Positions 1 through 11,302 of a stretch of DNA of 64,000 nucleotides are shown piece by piece. Source of the DNA: Lithobates sylvaticus (taxonomy: Eukaryota > Chordata > Amphibia > Anura > Ranidae); contig CM053029.1 of NCBI GenBank assembly GCA_028564925.1, forward strand, positions 186,201,545 to 186,265,544, read 5' to 3'. The translations under genes were made by a program, and so were the position numbers. The notes beneath the pieces were generated by a model. The model saw only the letters and a list, made by a program, of their open reading frames with translations. It searched no databases and was not told where the DNA came from. Each line of letters opens with the position of its first letter. The stretch's first letter is position 1.

Positions 1-952
1 ATTTGCAGCTAATGGACCAGGCCCCTTTTTGCGATTCGGCACTGCATCTCTGACAATTGCACGGTCGTGCGACTTGGCTCCCAAACAAAACAAAGTCCTT
101 TTTTCCCACAAATATAGCTTGCTTTTGGTGGTATTTGATCACCTCTGCGGTTTTTTTTATTTTTTATTTTTTGCGCTATAATCAAAGATAGAGCGACAAT
201 TTTGAAAAAAAATGCAATATTTTTTACTTTTTGCTATAATAAATATCCCCAAAAAAATATATATAAAAAAGTTTTTTTTTTTCCCTCAGTTTAGGCCGAT
301 ATGTATTCTTCTACATATTTTTGGTAAAAACAAATGCGATAATCGTTTGGTTTGCGCAAAAGTTATAGCGTCTACAAAATAGGGGATAGTTTTATGGCAT
401 TTTTATTAATATATTTTTTTTTTTTTTACTAGTAATGGCAGCGAGCGATCATTTTGTTTTTGTTTTTTTAATTATGACTGCGAAATTATGGCGGACACGT
501 CAGACAATTTTGACACATTTTTGGGACCCCTGGATTTAATACACCGATCAGTGCGATTGTAAATGCATTGATTACTGTAAAGATGTCACCGGCAGTGAAG
601 GGGTTAACCACTAGGTGGCAGTGTAGGGGTTAAGTGTGGCCTGTGTGTGTGTTTGTTTTTTTTTTTACTGTAGGGTGGCGTGTGATATCACTGATTGTCT
701 TTCCCTATGACAGGGAACAGATGATCAGTGACAGTCTCACTAGGAAGCACGGGGAGAGGTTTGTTTACACTTGCCTCTCCTCGTTGTTCAGCTCTGTGAC
801 CCGATTGCGGGACACCGGCGGCGGTCGGGTCCCGCGGCCACGGTCGCGCGCGGCCCACGGCTGGGCTCTTAAAGAGCAGCATACCTGTACGTGCTTGTGC
901 CCAGCCGTGCCATTCTGCCGACGTAAATGTGCAGGAGACGGTCCTTAAGTGG
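1..952 (+). mobile_element. TTAA-bounded MITE, family A, copy 1 (left end outside window)
   Basis: Non-autonomous element with no coding capacity. It reads GCGATTCGGCACTGC near its start, has an AT-rich body with poly-T runs and GCGCTATAA, then a GC-rich end with CTGTACGTGC/GCCATTCTGCCG and a terminal AAGTGG followed by TTAA (953-956). The same order recurs at 44959-45959, 52945-53941 (reversed) and 57170-58136. The TTAA duplication proven at the other copies points to the piggyBac superfamily. The left terminus is cut by the window. A 104-codon ORF in the GC-rich end (634-948) is not conserved in the other copies and is not called as a gene. Confidence 0.8.
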
Positions 953-956
953 TTAA

Positions 957-971
957 AGGGATTGTAAAGGT

Positions 972-1015
<44 letters not shown>

Positions 1016-1324
1016 AAACACATGTTATACTTGCTGCCCCTGTGCAAGGGTTTTGCACAGAGGTCCCCCTTGATCCTCCTTTTCTAGGGTCCCCCAGCAG
1101 CCCCCGACTCCTGTATCACATTGACAGCAGAGGGAGTTAATGGCTGCGCTGTTATCAATCTATTCAGTGAGGACCTGAGACAGCAGCTGGAGCTGCTGTG
1201 CTCGTCCCCGTCGATGGAACGATCGGGTTTAGGTTAGTAAAAGGGGGGCTGCTGCACTGAAGGTTTTTTACCTTTAATGCATAGAATGCTTTAAGGTGAA
1301 AAACCCTGAGGGTTTACAACCCCT
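957..1324 (+). mobile_element. TTAA-bounded MITE, family G, copy 1
   Basis: Lies between TTAA at 953-956 and TTAA at 1325-1328. It has a long poly-T run, AAATAACAAACACATGTTATACTTGC, a small hairpin (GTGCAAGGGTTTTGCAC) and ends ...GGGTTTACAACCCC. Related copies are at 1872-2298, 7722-8215, 20385-21298 and 55458-55788. The left TTAA is shared with the family A element, so the two elements abut with no spacer. Confidence 0.65.
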
Positions 1325-1328
1325 TTAA

Positions 1329-1640
1329 GTCCATCAAGACAAATTACCTTATTGCTTTTTTCCTAGAGCAGAATGTGTAGTGATTTTTGTACCTAACCTT
1401 CTTTATTTTGGAAAAAGAAAATATATCATTTATTTTTAGTCATGTATGAATATTTAATATTCTGTATTTTTAGAGCCAGCAACTGGAGCCTGAGACCTCA
1501 TTGCCACTAGCGCTCCCAGTTTTTAGCTTTTCTAAATCCAGGAGAAGTCATCCTGGAAATGCAAACAACTTTTAAATGGTTCTAACCTTAATGTATTCCC
1601 TGCATTTAGATGAATAAAATGTTGTGCCAGTTGCATAGCA
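1329..1640. other. No feature recognised
   Basis: About 310 bases of ordinary AT-leaning sequence between repeats. I see no ORF, repeat motif or regulatory signal I can support. Confidence 0.5.
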
Positions 1641-1867
1641 GAAAGACTGGATCTCTGTGTGATCCTCTGTCAGAACAGAGATCTACTTTGTTTACTATGG
1701 CAGGTGCCCGTTCTGCCACTGCAGGGAACAATCACGGGGGGCCGGCAGACACAGAGTGCGTTCGAGCTGCTGATTGGCACAGATTGTGGCGTACGAGCCC
1801 GACATACACCTACGGCGATTTGCGCAGCCAAGCCAACATATAACTGCAGTGGCTGGTCGGCAAGCGG
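1641..1867 (+). mobile_element. Partial TTAA-bounded element (right end only)
   Basis: Ends GGCTGGTCGGCAAGCGG followed by TTAA at 1868-1871, the same terminus as the GC-rich end of family A at 45959. The left part of the element is missing and the left boundary is approximate. ORFs here (1610-1843, 1659-1871) are chance frames. Confidence 0.5.
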
Positions 1868-1871
1868 TTAA

Positions 1872-2298
1872 AGTGGTGATAAAGGCTTGTTTTTTTTTTT
1901 TTTTTTATTATTTAAAAAAAAAAAAAAATGTCATACTCACCTGCTCTGTGCAATGATTTTGTGCAGAGCAGCCCCTATCCTCTTCTCGGTACCCCCGCCA
2001 GTGCTCCTGGCCCCCAGATCATGCAGCTTGCTATAGGGGCACCCAAGCAGGCTTGCTCCTGAGCCGCCGCTCTGCATGTCCATTCATAAAACAGAGCCAC
2101 AGCTCAGTCCCACACCCCCTGTCTCCTCATTGGCTGACTGGCTGTGAAATGCAGCAGTGGGAGCCAATGAGGAATGAGAGTCCCTGGAGAGCCTAGGCTC
2201 TCGTTCACATCCCTGGATCGCAATGGGGCTCAGGTAAATATTTAGGAGGGCTGCTGCACATGCATGACGATAAAAAACCTTCAGCCTTTAGAGCCACT
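1872..2298 (+). mobile_element. TTAA-bounded MITE, family G, copy 2
   Basis: Bounded by TTAA at 1868-1871 and 2299-2302. Shares with the other G copies the poly-T start, CATACTCACCTGCTCTGTGC, the GATTTTGTGCAGAGCAGCCC hairpin partner and the closing ACCTTCAGCCTTTAGAGCC. Its left TTAA is shared with the preceding partial element. Confidence 0.65.
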
Positions 2299-2302
2299 TT
2301 AA

Positions 2303-3358
2303 GCTTGTCAAGCACTTGGGTGTTTTTTCATTTAATTGGCGAGAATATTTATTCTGCCCATTGAAATGAATGAACGCCCAAGTGCATTACTGTTTACACG
2401 CTTGTAGGCGTGTCGGCATTTTTTTCTTGCCAGAACGCTGCTGCTCTTGAAATCAGTGGTACTGCCTGTAAATGCCCATGTGTGCTTTGACACCTAGAAA
2501 ACAACGCTAGATGCCTCTAGAAGTGACGTTTAAAACACCCAGTGTGTGTGAGGCCTAAAAATCTCTTGCTGCCAGTAAGATCGGTACACTTCTCTGAATG
2601 AGCTCTTAAGCAGACAGCTGTCTTATGAAAATGTCACTCCCTATTCACCATAGGTCACCAGCCTTTGTCTTTCTCCATCTGATGTTTCCTCAAACTGTAT
2701 TAAAGCACACAGATCCCCGATGCATTTCAGTTCAGTGCTGTCGTCAGTGTTTGCTTTGCTAATTCTAGACGGCTGTGTGGCGTTCACCATTTATTTGTTC
2801 TACGCCAAGCCAAATTGCTAAGTTTTGGGTCATAGGAAGGCCTCAGAATGGATTCTGTATAAGTGGTGTGATCACATCATTGCAGTGCCTGAAGTATGCG
2901 GGTATCCGACACCACAGCCTGCGCTGTAATGATCTCCAATTATTAAGCAATTAGACCTGTAATTACAGATTTGGCAGACTAGACAAAACTTTTAATGTGC
3001 TGCGCGCATAGACGCAAATGTATTTTTCTATTGCAGCTGAAGAAATAGAGCTAATCAGTTTCTAAAGGCTTGTTCGATTTGTGAACTGTAAAGCAGAATT
3101 ATAAAAACAGATGAGCCTCAAATGATTTGCAGTTTTCACATTCCCATGTTCAGATTATCCGTTTGTCAGTGCTTGGCTTCGTTTTAAAGATGGTTGAAAC
3201 ACTAATTTTGCTGACCCATATTCATGCCAATTTCAATAAATTCATTAGCACAAATTGTTGTATATACCATGGCAACCTACCACCTACAGTTTGACAAACT
3301 GTAGATCAAGATGTAAACCCTCATCTTGTGAAAGAACCCATTCGGTTTAAAATAGAAA
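2303..3358. other. No feature recognised
   Basis: About 1 kb without recognisable repeats, long ORFs or RNA motifs. It may be unique host non-coding sequence. Confidence 0.5.
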
Positions 3359-3362
3359 TTAA

Positions 3363-3752
3363 AGGCAAACAGTCTGTGTAGATATGAAAAAAAAAAAAAA
3401 ACTTATCAACTCCTTTTCCCGTTTTTTCCTAAGTGATCATACTCCCTATGTTTTCAGCTACATCAGAGCTGGGGGAGGAGAAACAGCAGTATACTGATCT
3501 TGCCAGTGAATGGCTGGGGGGGGGAGGCAAGACTGGTCATTGGAGGAGTAACAGCACAGCCAGAAAACTGAACAGGCTAGGATGGATGTGCTTCTATGCC
3601 TAGTGCTGTCAGTTTGAAATTGGAAAGCAGAGGGACTGGCAGGAACACCAGGGATTTCACAGGAAGGAAGTACAAAGAGGATTATTTTTAATACAAGTAC
3701 ACGGTACAGCAGGTACATATCAGGAATATTAAGTGTTGGGTTTACATATTCT
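3363..3752 (-). mobile_element. TTAA-bounded repeat, family M, copy 1
   Basis: Lies between TTAA at 3359-3362 and 3753-3756. It contains AGCAGTATACTGATCTTGCC and GCCAGTGAATGGCTGGGGGG, whose reverse complement appears at about 35550-35600, so it is a dispersed family. The antisense 86-codon frame (3458-3718) is a shadow of the repeat. The right TTAA is shared with the next element. Confidence 0.5.
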
Positions 3753-3756
3753 TTAA

Positions 3757-4164
3757 AGCTGTAGTAAACGGCTGAAAAAGTAAAAAAAAAAAAAACCTGC
3801 CTACTAGCACATTATGAAATATTTACCTTAGAACGAAGCCCTTCCAGCGGTGCCTGGTCATCGCTGAGAGGGCTGACATGTTCCCCTGGCTTTTCTTCTG
3901 GGTTGGCAGGCTCCGGCGCTGTGAGTGGCCAAAGCTGCAATGACGTCACTCCCGCACATGCGCACGGGAGCCCTCGGTTCTGGCAAGAGTCTCTGAAGGT
4001 ACAAGCGCCACTGGCGTCAGCGGCTGCATGCAGGGGGAATACCTGCAGGTAAAATGAATATCTCCTAAACGTGCAGTTTAGAAGATGTTAATTTTACCTA
4101 CAGGTAAGCTTTTTTAAAAGCTTTCCTGTAGGTAAAAATAACAAAGCAGGGTTTACTACCGCTT
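3757..4164 (+). mobile_element. TTAA-bounded MITE, family I, copy 1
   Basis: Starts TTAAAGCTGTAGTAAACGGC and ends GGTTTACTACCGCTTTA, an imperfect terminal inverted repeat (the right TTAA has decayed). It carries the motif pair AATATCTCCTAAACGTGCAG and a hairpin around TACCTACAGGTAAGC. Family members are at 10967-11298, 13516-13714 and 29209-29350. Confidence 0.6.
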
Positions 4165-4410
4165 TATTCCATTCAGCCTTTTTGTGTTGAAAGTTAAAAT
4201 TACATGAAGATTGTGTTTTTCATCCTTGCTGCCTAACGCTCTGGTTTGCCGCCTCTCAGACCTCCAATCAGAGCATCCATGTGAATGCAGAGCCAAGAGA
4301 AGGGATTGGGGGGGGAGAACTGGGAGGACATCCTCACTCTTCCAGGTGCCACTGGATCTGAGAACTGGAGTGAATTTTACACAGGAGGGAGGTGTTTGTA
4401 CTAGATGGGG

Positions 4411-4675
4411 TGCTCACCCCTGGCCCCTGCTGCTGGCCCTGCGTGTTCGCCCCTAGCCTGGCCCTGCACGTTCGCCCCTGCGCTGGGCGCCTGTTCACCC
4501 CTGGCCCGGCCCTGTACGTTTGCCCCTGCTGCTGGCCCTGCGCATTTGCCCCTGGCCTGTCCCTGCACGTTCGTCCCCTGTTCTGGGCGCCTGTTCGCCC
4601 CTGGCCTGGCCCTGCACGTTCGCCCCTGCATTGGGTGTGTGCGTTTTGCCCCTGGCCTGGCCTCTGCACTTAATT
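4411..4675. repeat. GC-rich minisatellite, 23-26 bp units
   Basis: About ten tandem units, each starting CCCCTG, of the type CCCCTGGCCTGGCCCTGCAC plus GTTCG. Units come in 23-, 25- and 26-bp versions in a partly regular order, suggesting a higher-order period near 75 bp. Open frames occur in several frames on both strands because the unit lacks stops. The minus frames read as GANxQG-type repeats; these are a consequence of the repeat and not evidence for a protein. Confidence 0.8.
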
Positions 4676-5298
4676 CTGAAAAAGAGGGGGGCACGCTGGT
4701 GATCTTTGATCCCTTTCATGTTTTTTAGGTAGATCTCCACCTATCCAAGATTGCCTACCCTTGCTTTAGATTTTCCAGTGTATTGAGGGCCTACCTAAAG
4801 GGCCTGTTCTGTTTGTATCCTATCAGGCAGCCCCTTGAACTGGTATAGTTGGTCAATCTAAAGGAGGTGGTACAAACAAGTTAAAATGTGTAAGGTTGGC
4901 TTTAGGCTTGTTTTCTACCTTACAAGCCAATTGACAAGACAAGCAGTGCTGCCGATTCAGTCATGGTTTTTGATGATAATTAATACTGTATGCAATATAC
5001 AGTATGGCTTGCACTGTTAATGCCATGCATGGATTTTGTTTCCTTTTCCACATAAAGAGAATATTCTTTTTAACCTGTGTATGCCATTTCAGAATGTTGC
5101 TCAGTCAATGGGAAATAGGCTATTCAATCGCAAAAAGTGCTCGGAAAACTCTAAAGTTTCTTTTTCTTTTATCAGACAGAAAATGCACAGGGAATAGTGG
5201 TGCCATCTAGTGTATGCTTATGTTATTACAGCCTACCCAAAAATATAGAGGCCTTTGGAATTTTCCCCACTGAAGCTTTTCTGCAAGTATTTTGTGCC
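4676..5298. other. No feature recognised
   Basis: About 620 bases without a supportable gene or repeat. Confidence 0.45.
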
Positions 5299-5302
5299 TT
5301 AA

Positions 5303-6465
5303 CCACTTTAAGACCAGCCTCGTTTTTGATTTTAGGTGTTTACATGTTTAAAACAGTTTTTTTTTTTTGCTAGAAAAAAAACTTGGAACCCCCAAACATT
5401 ATATATTGTTTTTTTTTTCTAACACCCTAGAGAATAAAATGGTGGTCGTTGCAATACTTTTTTTTCACACCGTATTTGCGCAGCGGTCTTGCAAGCGCAC
5501 TTTTTTTGGAAAAAATTCACTTTTTTGAATAAAAAAAAAAAAATAAGACACCAGTAAAGTTAGTCCAATTTTTTTATATATTGTGAAAGATAATGTTACG
5601 CCGAGTAAATTGATACCTAACATGTCACGCTTCAAAATTGCGCCCGCTCGTGGAATGGCATCAAACTTTTACCCTCAAAAATCTCCATAGGCGACGTTTA
5701 AAAAATTCTACAGGTTGCATATTTTGCGTTAGAGGAGGTCTACGGCTATAATTATTGCTCTCGCTCTACCGATCGCGGCGATACCTCACATGTGTGGTTT
5801 GACCACCGTTTTCATATGCGGGCGCTACTCACGTATGCGTTCGCTTCTGCGCACGAGCTCGTCGGGACGGGGCGCTTTAAAAAAAAATTTTTTTGTTTTT
5901 CTTATTTATTTTTCTTGATTTTATTTATTTTTTTTTACACTGTTTTTAAAAAAAAATTTAATTGGCTCACTTGTAAACATTCCTTGTAATAGAAAAAAGC
6001 ATGACAGGTCCTCTTAAATATGAGATCTGGGGTCAAAAAGTCCTCAGATCTCATATTTGGACTTCAATGAAAAAAAAATGTCATTTAAAAAAATGACATT
6101 TGAAAATTCCTCTTTAAGAGGTATGGGCGGAAGTGACGTTTTTGACATCGCTTCCGCCCTCCTATGGTATAGAGATGAGTGGCGGCCATCTTAGCGTCAC
6201 TCATCTCTATGCACAGGAGGGGAAAGGACCCGACGGTTCCGGTAAGCGGCGGAAGGCGCGGGTGAGCGGCGGGAGGGGGGGGCACCTGTCCCGCCGCCGA
6301 AAACGGTGATCTCGCGGCGAATCCGCCGCGATGACCACCATTATCGGACAGCCGACCGGCGCCTGAAGAGATGGATACCTCGGTTGTGGCAGCAGCTGCT
6401 GCCGTTACCGAGATATCCCTCTTCAAAAAAGGGACGTACATCGTCGTGCGCCGGTCGGAAAGTGG
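5303..6465 (+). mobile_element. TTAA-bounded MITE, family B, copy 1 (1163 bp)
   Basis: Bounded by TTAA at 5299-5302 and 6466-6469. Terminal CCACTTTAAGACC and GGTCGGAAAGTGG form an imperfect inverted repeat. Diagnostic internal sequences are AACCCCCAAACATTATATAT, CATGTCACGCTTCAAAATTG and a hairpin ATATGAGATCTG / CAGATCTCATAT near 6018-6056. The last third is GC-rich. No transposase frame is present. Copies are at 9811-10962 (reversed), 16978-17470 and about 24380-25394 (reversed). Confidence 0.75.
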
Positions 6466-6469
6466 TTAA

Positions 6470-6751
6470 AGTATATGTAAACCCAACGTGCAAAATCTCA
6501 TAAAACTTTATCATCCTAAAGTAGAACTATGGCCTCTGAGTAAACAAAAATATACACGCATCTGAACTTACATTGTTCTCTTGGTTCTCCTGCAAAGTCC
6601 CACAATACCTATTGATCCTGTCAGTGAAGTCAAATCGTGTGGCAACGGTGCTGCACTGCTTCTGATATTAAAGAGTTGTCACTCTCATGTAGGCTGTGCC
6701 TGCTTGCACTACACTGTGATGGGAGGGCGCAGATATCAAAATTATCCCTAT
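6470..6751. repeat. Probable TTAA-started repeat, unclassified
   Basis: Begins TTAAAGTATATGTAAACCC directly on the right TTAA of the family B element, resembling the starts of families G, H and I. No matching right end is visible before the next element. Confidence 0.35.
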
Positions 6752-7252
6752 GGCCCCTTTCACACATGCGGACCGTTCGTCCGTTTTTTCATACGTCCGT
6801 TTACGGATGAAAACGGACATTAATGCTTGTCTATGGGATAGCGGACGTTAGCGGATGATCATCTGCTAACGTCCGTTAACATCCGTCTCCGTTAAGGTCC
6901 GTTTTTCTGAACGGAAGAAGACCCTATTTTGTCTTCCGTAAAAAAAACGGAACGGACAAAAAACGGACGTTAGCGGACGATCCGTTCACATCCGATCCGC
7001 TGACATCCGTTTTTCCTCAAAAAAATTCCCATAATTCATGAAAAACAGTTTTTAAAAAAAAAAAAGAAAAACTGATAAAAAAACGGATGAAAAAACGGAT
7101 GAAAAACGGACGAAATCGGATGAAAAACGGACGTAAGCGGACGAAAAACGGAAATGAAAATGGATGAAAACTGATGTTTACTGACAACAACTGATGATAA
7201 AAAAACGTGACTGAACTGATCTAATGTACGGTCCGCATGTGTGAAAGGGGCC
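6752..7252. mobile_element. TCCGT-rich fold-back MITE, family E, copy 1
   Basis: Terminal inverted repeat GGCCCCTTTCACACATGCGG at the left and its reverse complement at 7233-7252. The interior is almost wholly short degenerate units of the kind CATCCGTTTT on one arm and ACGGATGAAA on the other, so the two halves are roughly complementary. No ORF is conserved. The superfamily is not determined because the flanks (TAT / TTA) give no clear duplication. Confidence 0.7.
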
Positions 7253-7710
7253 TTAGGCACGTCAAAAAACGTATCAGTTCTTATCCGTTGTCTCATCCGC
7301 TTTCATCCGTCATCCGTTCCGTTAATGTCCGTTTTCATCCGTCTTTTGTTCCGTTAACATCCGCTTACATCCGTAAATGCACACGTTTACATCCGTTTTT
7401 TCATCCGTTTTTGTATACGTTTTGTTCCGTTTATGTGTGCCTGTGCCTTTTAAGAGGTTGAGTTCACAGATAAACACAAAACGTATCTTAACGGATCGGA
7501 CGTTGACGGACAAAGTTCGTCAACGTCATTTAATATCCGTTTCGACGGATCTGGACGTAGCCTTGTACGTTAAAGAAAACGGATAAAAATGGAAGCAGAG
7601 GTTAACTGATGGTGACGGATGTTCATCCGTCTGCCCATAGGAATGCATTGTCGTCCGTCGACGGATGGAAGAAAAACGGATAGACGGTCCGTCCGTGTGA
7701 AAGGGGCCTT
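7253..7710. mobile_element. TCCGT-rich MITE, family E, copy 2 (left end lost)
   Basis: Same TCCGTT/ACGGAT word structure and the right terminus GTGTGAAAGGGGCC, but without the left terminal repeat. It abuts copy 1 in tandem. ORFs in this stretch (7036-7296, 7237-7461, 7322-7513, 7377-7586) follow the repeat and are not genes. Confidence 0.6.
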
Positions 7711-7721
7711 GAGCTTGTTAA

Positions 7722-8215
7722 AGTGAAACTAAAGTCTTTTTATTTATTTATTTATTTTTTAAATAACAAACATGTTATGCTTACCTGCTCTGTGCAGTGG
7801 TTTTGCACAGAGCATCCCAGATCCTCCTGTTCTTGGGTCCCTCTTCAACGCTCCTGTCCCCTCCCCCCCCCTGTTGAGTGCCCCCACAGCAAGCAGCTTG
7901 CTATCGGGGGGGGGGGGGGGGGGCACAGGAGCCGAGCCACAGCTCCAATACATTCAGACACAGAGCCATGGCACGACTCAGCCCCCTTCCTCTCCTCATT
8001 GGCTGATTAACTTTGACAGTAGCAGGAGCCAATGGCTCCTCGCTGCTGTCTGAGCAAATAGGGGGGGGGGGGGGGGTCCTGGGCAGCCAAGAAACTCCTG
8101 CACCATCGCTGGATTTAGATGGGCTCAGGTAAGTATTAGGGGGGGCTGAGAGGGGCTGCTGCACACAGGCTTATCTTAATGCATTAAGATATAAAAATAA
8201 GATGCATTAAGATAA
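7722..8215 (+). mobile_element. TTAA-bounded MITE, family G, copy 3
   Basis: Begins after TTAA at 7718-7721 with a TATTTATTTATT run, then ACATGTTATGCTTACCTGC and the hairpin CTGTGCAGTGGTTTTGCACAG. It contains two long poly-G tracts near 7907-7922 and 8060-8076. The right end is approximate. Confidence 0.6.
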
Positions 8216-8757
8216 TTAAAATGGACTAACAACACTGCCTTTGTTGCTGAAATCCTCCCACTGAGGGCTACCGTGTCTAGCAGGGGGAGTGTGTGAGACG
8301 CAAACCAACTCGCATTTGGCTCAGTCAGGAAAGGTAAAGGAAGTTTTTTGTTTACTTTGTCACATAACTGTCATACAGATGCTTTTAGTTGTGTTTTAAA
8401 AGTATAGTAATACTTGGTAATACTGCCCTGAAGGCTCTTGTTGAGACACTTCCTCCTATAGGGTAACACTATGTCCTTGTTTCCCTGTTGGGCTTGTGTT
8501 GTCATTCTGTCACATGGGACTTCCCTTGGAGACTACAAATGGTAAGAAGAGTTTACAGTATTTAGTGGAAACACTCATGGCATACATGGACATACATGGC
8601 ATTGAAAAACATGATCACATGAAACTCTTCTAACCTTGGTTTTCATAGTTTCTCAGTTCCAAGCTATCAGATCATTGAAACTGTAGGCCTAAACCATCAA
8701 AGTTATCGCTGTACTAGCTACACTTGGATTGATTTCCACCTCAGTTTTGAGCATTTG
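8216..8757. other. No feature recognised
   Basis: About 540 bases with no supportable gene or known repeat. Confidence 0.45.
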
Positions 8758-9187
8758 GTTGTTAATCTCAGACATGAAATATAAACAAAGCATATCCCTT
8801 TAGTGTCATTTCAGAGCACTGTGTCATATCTGTCTGCTGCCCCATTTCTCTGCATAAATCACTTCTGACACGTTTTCCTGACACTAAGAGGAAAAAAAAG
8901 TTGACTGGGAGGGAGCCCCAGCACACTGCTTGTGATAGACAGCCTCAGCTCTGTTCCTGTGTGCTGTGTAATGGGGGGAGGGGGTTGTCTCTTTCCTACA
9001 ATTCAGATCTTCCCTCCTCGTTTCTGTCGGCTCAGACAAGCTTTTTAAATTCTGTTTTTTTAACAGATCTGGAGAAGAAATCTTTGCAGATAAACAGGTA
9101 TAACTTATGTAGGAGGATTTGTTTCATCTGTGTGTCACCTGAGGCCAGTCACTTCGTTGGGTATATGTAAGGGTTTACAACTGCTTT
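8758..9187 (+). repeat. Dispersed repeat, family Q, copy 1
   Basis: Starts near CTCAGACATGAAATATAAAC and ends GGGTTTACAACTGCTTTAAA. The same order of motifs (TGTCTGCTGC, AATCACTTCTGACA, GTTTTCCTGACAC, CAGGAGGATTTG) recurs at 61908-62343, so it is a dispersed family. The 89-codon frame 8901-9170 is not conserved there and is not called. Confidence 0.55.
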
Positions 9188-9806
9188 AAACCTAGGTAAA
9201 TCATGGCTGCCCTGGTTGACAGTTGGCTACAAAGAGTTCAGTGCTTTGGCAGCATTATTGATCAAAAGCTATCCAGAATTGCCATGTGTATGGCCAACAT
9301 ATGGAAGGATTAAAAAGAACATGAGGTCTTATCTATGGCCACATTCTCTGTCCTTATTAAACGTTATTCCATTGCTTGTTTGTAATTTGACATATGGATA
9401 AACCTACTTTGTCTTCTCAGTGATGTGACATCGCCACATGGCTGGTAGTATCAGCGGTGCTGTATGACCATGCTGTACACCATTAGAAAGGTTTGGTTAG
9501 TAGTGACCAGGTTAGGAGCTTTGTAGAGAATATTGGTCATCGGAATCTGAGGCAAAATCAATCTACAAGCTATTATCTCCGCTTTCAAAAGCTTCACATC
9601 AATGACACGCAAAGTGTGACTGTTTCTTTATTGGGAGGGTACAATTCCCTCTGTGCCTAGAAAACTGTGTCCAATATTTGAGAGGGTATTTGCACCCGTG
9701 ATCACTGAGTAAAGCAGATACGGCCAACCTCCATCACCCATCTGCTGATGTACTACATGTCCCAGTGCACATTTTGAATCTTGTTACCTCCAAAATATTG
9801 CTTATA
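9188..9806. other. No feature recognised
   Basis: About 620 bases between repeats with no supportable feature. Confidence 0.45.
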
Positions 9807-9810
9807 TCAA

Positions 9811-10962
9811 CCACTTCCCGCCCAAGGACGTCATTGCTGAATGATGCCTGCAGCTACAGGCATCATTCAGATATCCTTGTTTTCCCCCGGCGATTCTGTG
9901 CACCATAAGAATGATCATGGCGGCAGTTCCGCCACTTGATCGCTCTTACAGGCGACGGGATCCCGCCACCATCCGTTGCTTCTCCGGGCTCTCCCGTGCC
10001 ATCTGGGACCTGGAGAAAGAATCCGCTGTCGCCGGATGACGAGCATAGAGATTTTCAGTGACCAGGTGGTCACCGGTCATCTCTATGACCGTCGGAAGGG
10101 CCCGGTCGCGACGTTATGATGTCACGTCCGTGGCTGTAAACAAAGCCACGTTCGCGGCTGGTAAGCATGGCCGTGCCTCGGATGTAAACAAAGCCACGAT
10201 CGTGGCTGGTAAGCATGAGATCGTGGATTTTTTTTCCGGATCTCATGCTTTCCAGCCTGGAGGAGAGATGTGGGGTCTTATTGACCCTGCATCTCCATAA
10301 AGAGGACCTGTCACAAATGATTCCTATTACAAGGGATGTTTACATTTCTTGTAATAGAAATAAAGGTGATCAAAAAAAATGTTGTAAAATAAAATAGAAA
10401 AAAAAATAATTTAAAACGCCCCTATCCCCGGTAGCTCGCGCTCAGAAGCGAACGCACACATTAGTTCCACCCACATATGTAAACGCAGTTCAAATCACAC
10501 TTGAGGTATCTCCGCGTGCGTTGGAGCACAAGCAACAATTCTAACACTAGACCTTCTCTATAACTCTAAACATGTAACCTGTAAAAATGTCACCTATGGA
10601 GATTTTTTAGTACTGAAGTTTGGCATCATTCCATGAGTGTGCGCAATTTTAAAGTGTGACATGTTGGGTATCTATTCGGCGTAACATCAACTTTCACATT
10701 ATATAAAAAAATTGGGCTAACTTTACTGTTTTGTTATTTTTTTTAAATCCTGAAATAGTTTTTTTTCAAACACATTTGAAAAATTGTTGCGCAAATACTG
10801 TGCGAGATAAAAAGTTACAATCACTGCCATTTTATTCCCTAGGGTGTCTGCTAAAAAAAATATATAATGTTTGGGGGTTCTGAGTAATTTTCTAGCAAAA
10901 AAAAAAATTTGTATTTTTACATGTAGGAGAGGAGTGCCAGAATAGACCCGGTATGGAAGTGG
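9811..10962 (-). mobile_element. TTAA-bounded MITE, family B, copy 2 (1152 bp)
   Basis: Reverse orientation relative to 5303-6465. Starts CCACTTCCCGCCCAAGGACG after TCAA (decayed TTAA, 9807-9810) and ends GGTATGGAAGTGG before TTAA at 10963-10966. It has the same internal AAAATTGTTGCGCAAATACTG and TTTGGGGGTTC blocks. The GC-rich end holds repeated GTAAACAAAGCCACG units and the hairpin TGATGCCTGCAG / CTACAGGCATCA. Confidence 0.7.
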
Positions 10963-10966
10963 TTAA

Positions 10967-11298
10967 AGTGGAAGTAAGCTCCCTCGTTTGATTTTTACCT
11001 AAAGGTAAGCCTCATTATAGGCTTACCTATAGGTATAGTAAATATCTCCTTAATGTGCACCGTTTAAGACATTTACTTTAGATGCAGCCCGAACATCACT
11101 GGCGCATGCACTCAGAATGAACGGCATACCCGTGCCATTCCTTCAGAGTCCTGTGCTGTAAACGGTGACTCCCACACGCATGGAAGCGGTGACGGCACCT
11201 TGCTGGAGGGCTTTGTTTTCAGTTAAGTCTTTCATAATGTGCTAGTATGATGCATACTGCCCGGTGCCCTTTTTTTTTTTTAAATGCAGTCCACCACT
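10967..11298 (+). mobile_element. TTAA-bounded MITE, family I, copy 2
   Basis: Lies between TTAA at 10963-10966 (shared with family B copy 2) and TTAA at 11299-11302. TIR is AGTGGAAGTAAGC... / ...CCACCACT. Contains the family hairpin TAAGCCTCATTATAGGCTTA and the ATATCTCCTTAATGTGCACC block. Confidence 0.6.
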
Positions 11299-11302
11299 TT
11301 AA

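Noticed and set aside
4334-4740. Overlapping frames reading GANxQG-type repeats (minus) and P/C-rich repeats (plus), suggesting a collagen-like or secreted protein
   Set aside because: They follow the 23-26 bp minisatellite and occur in several frames at once; a stop-free repeat unit explains them.
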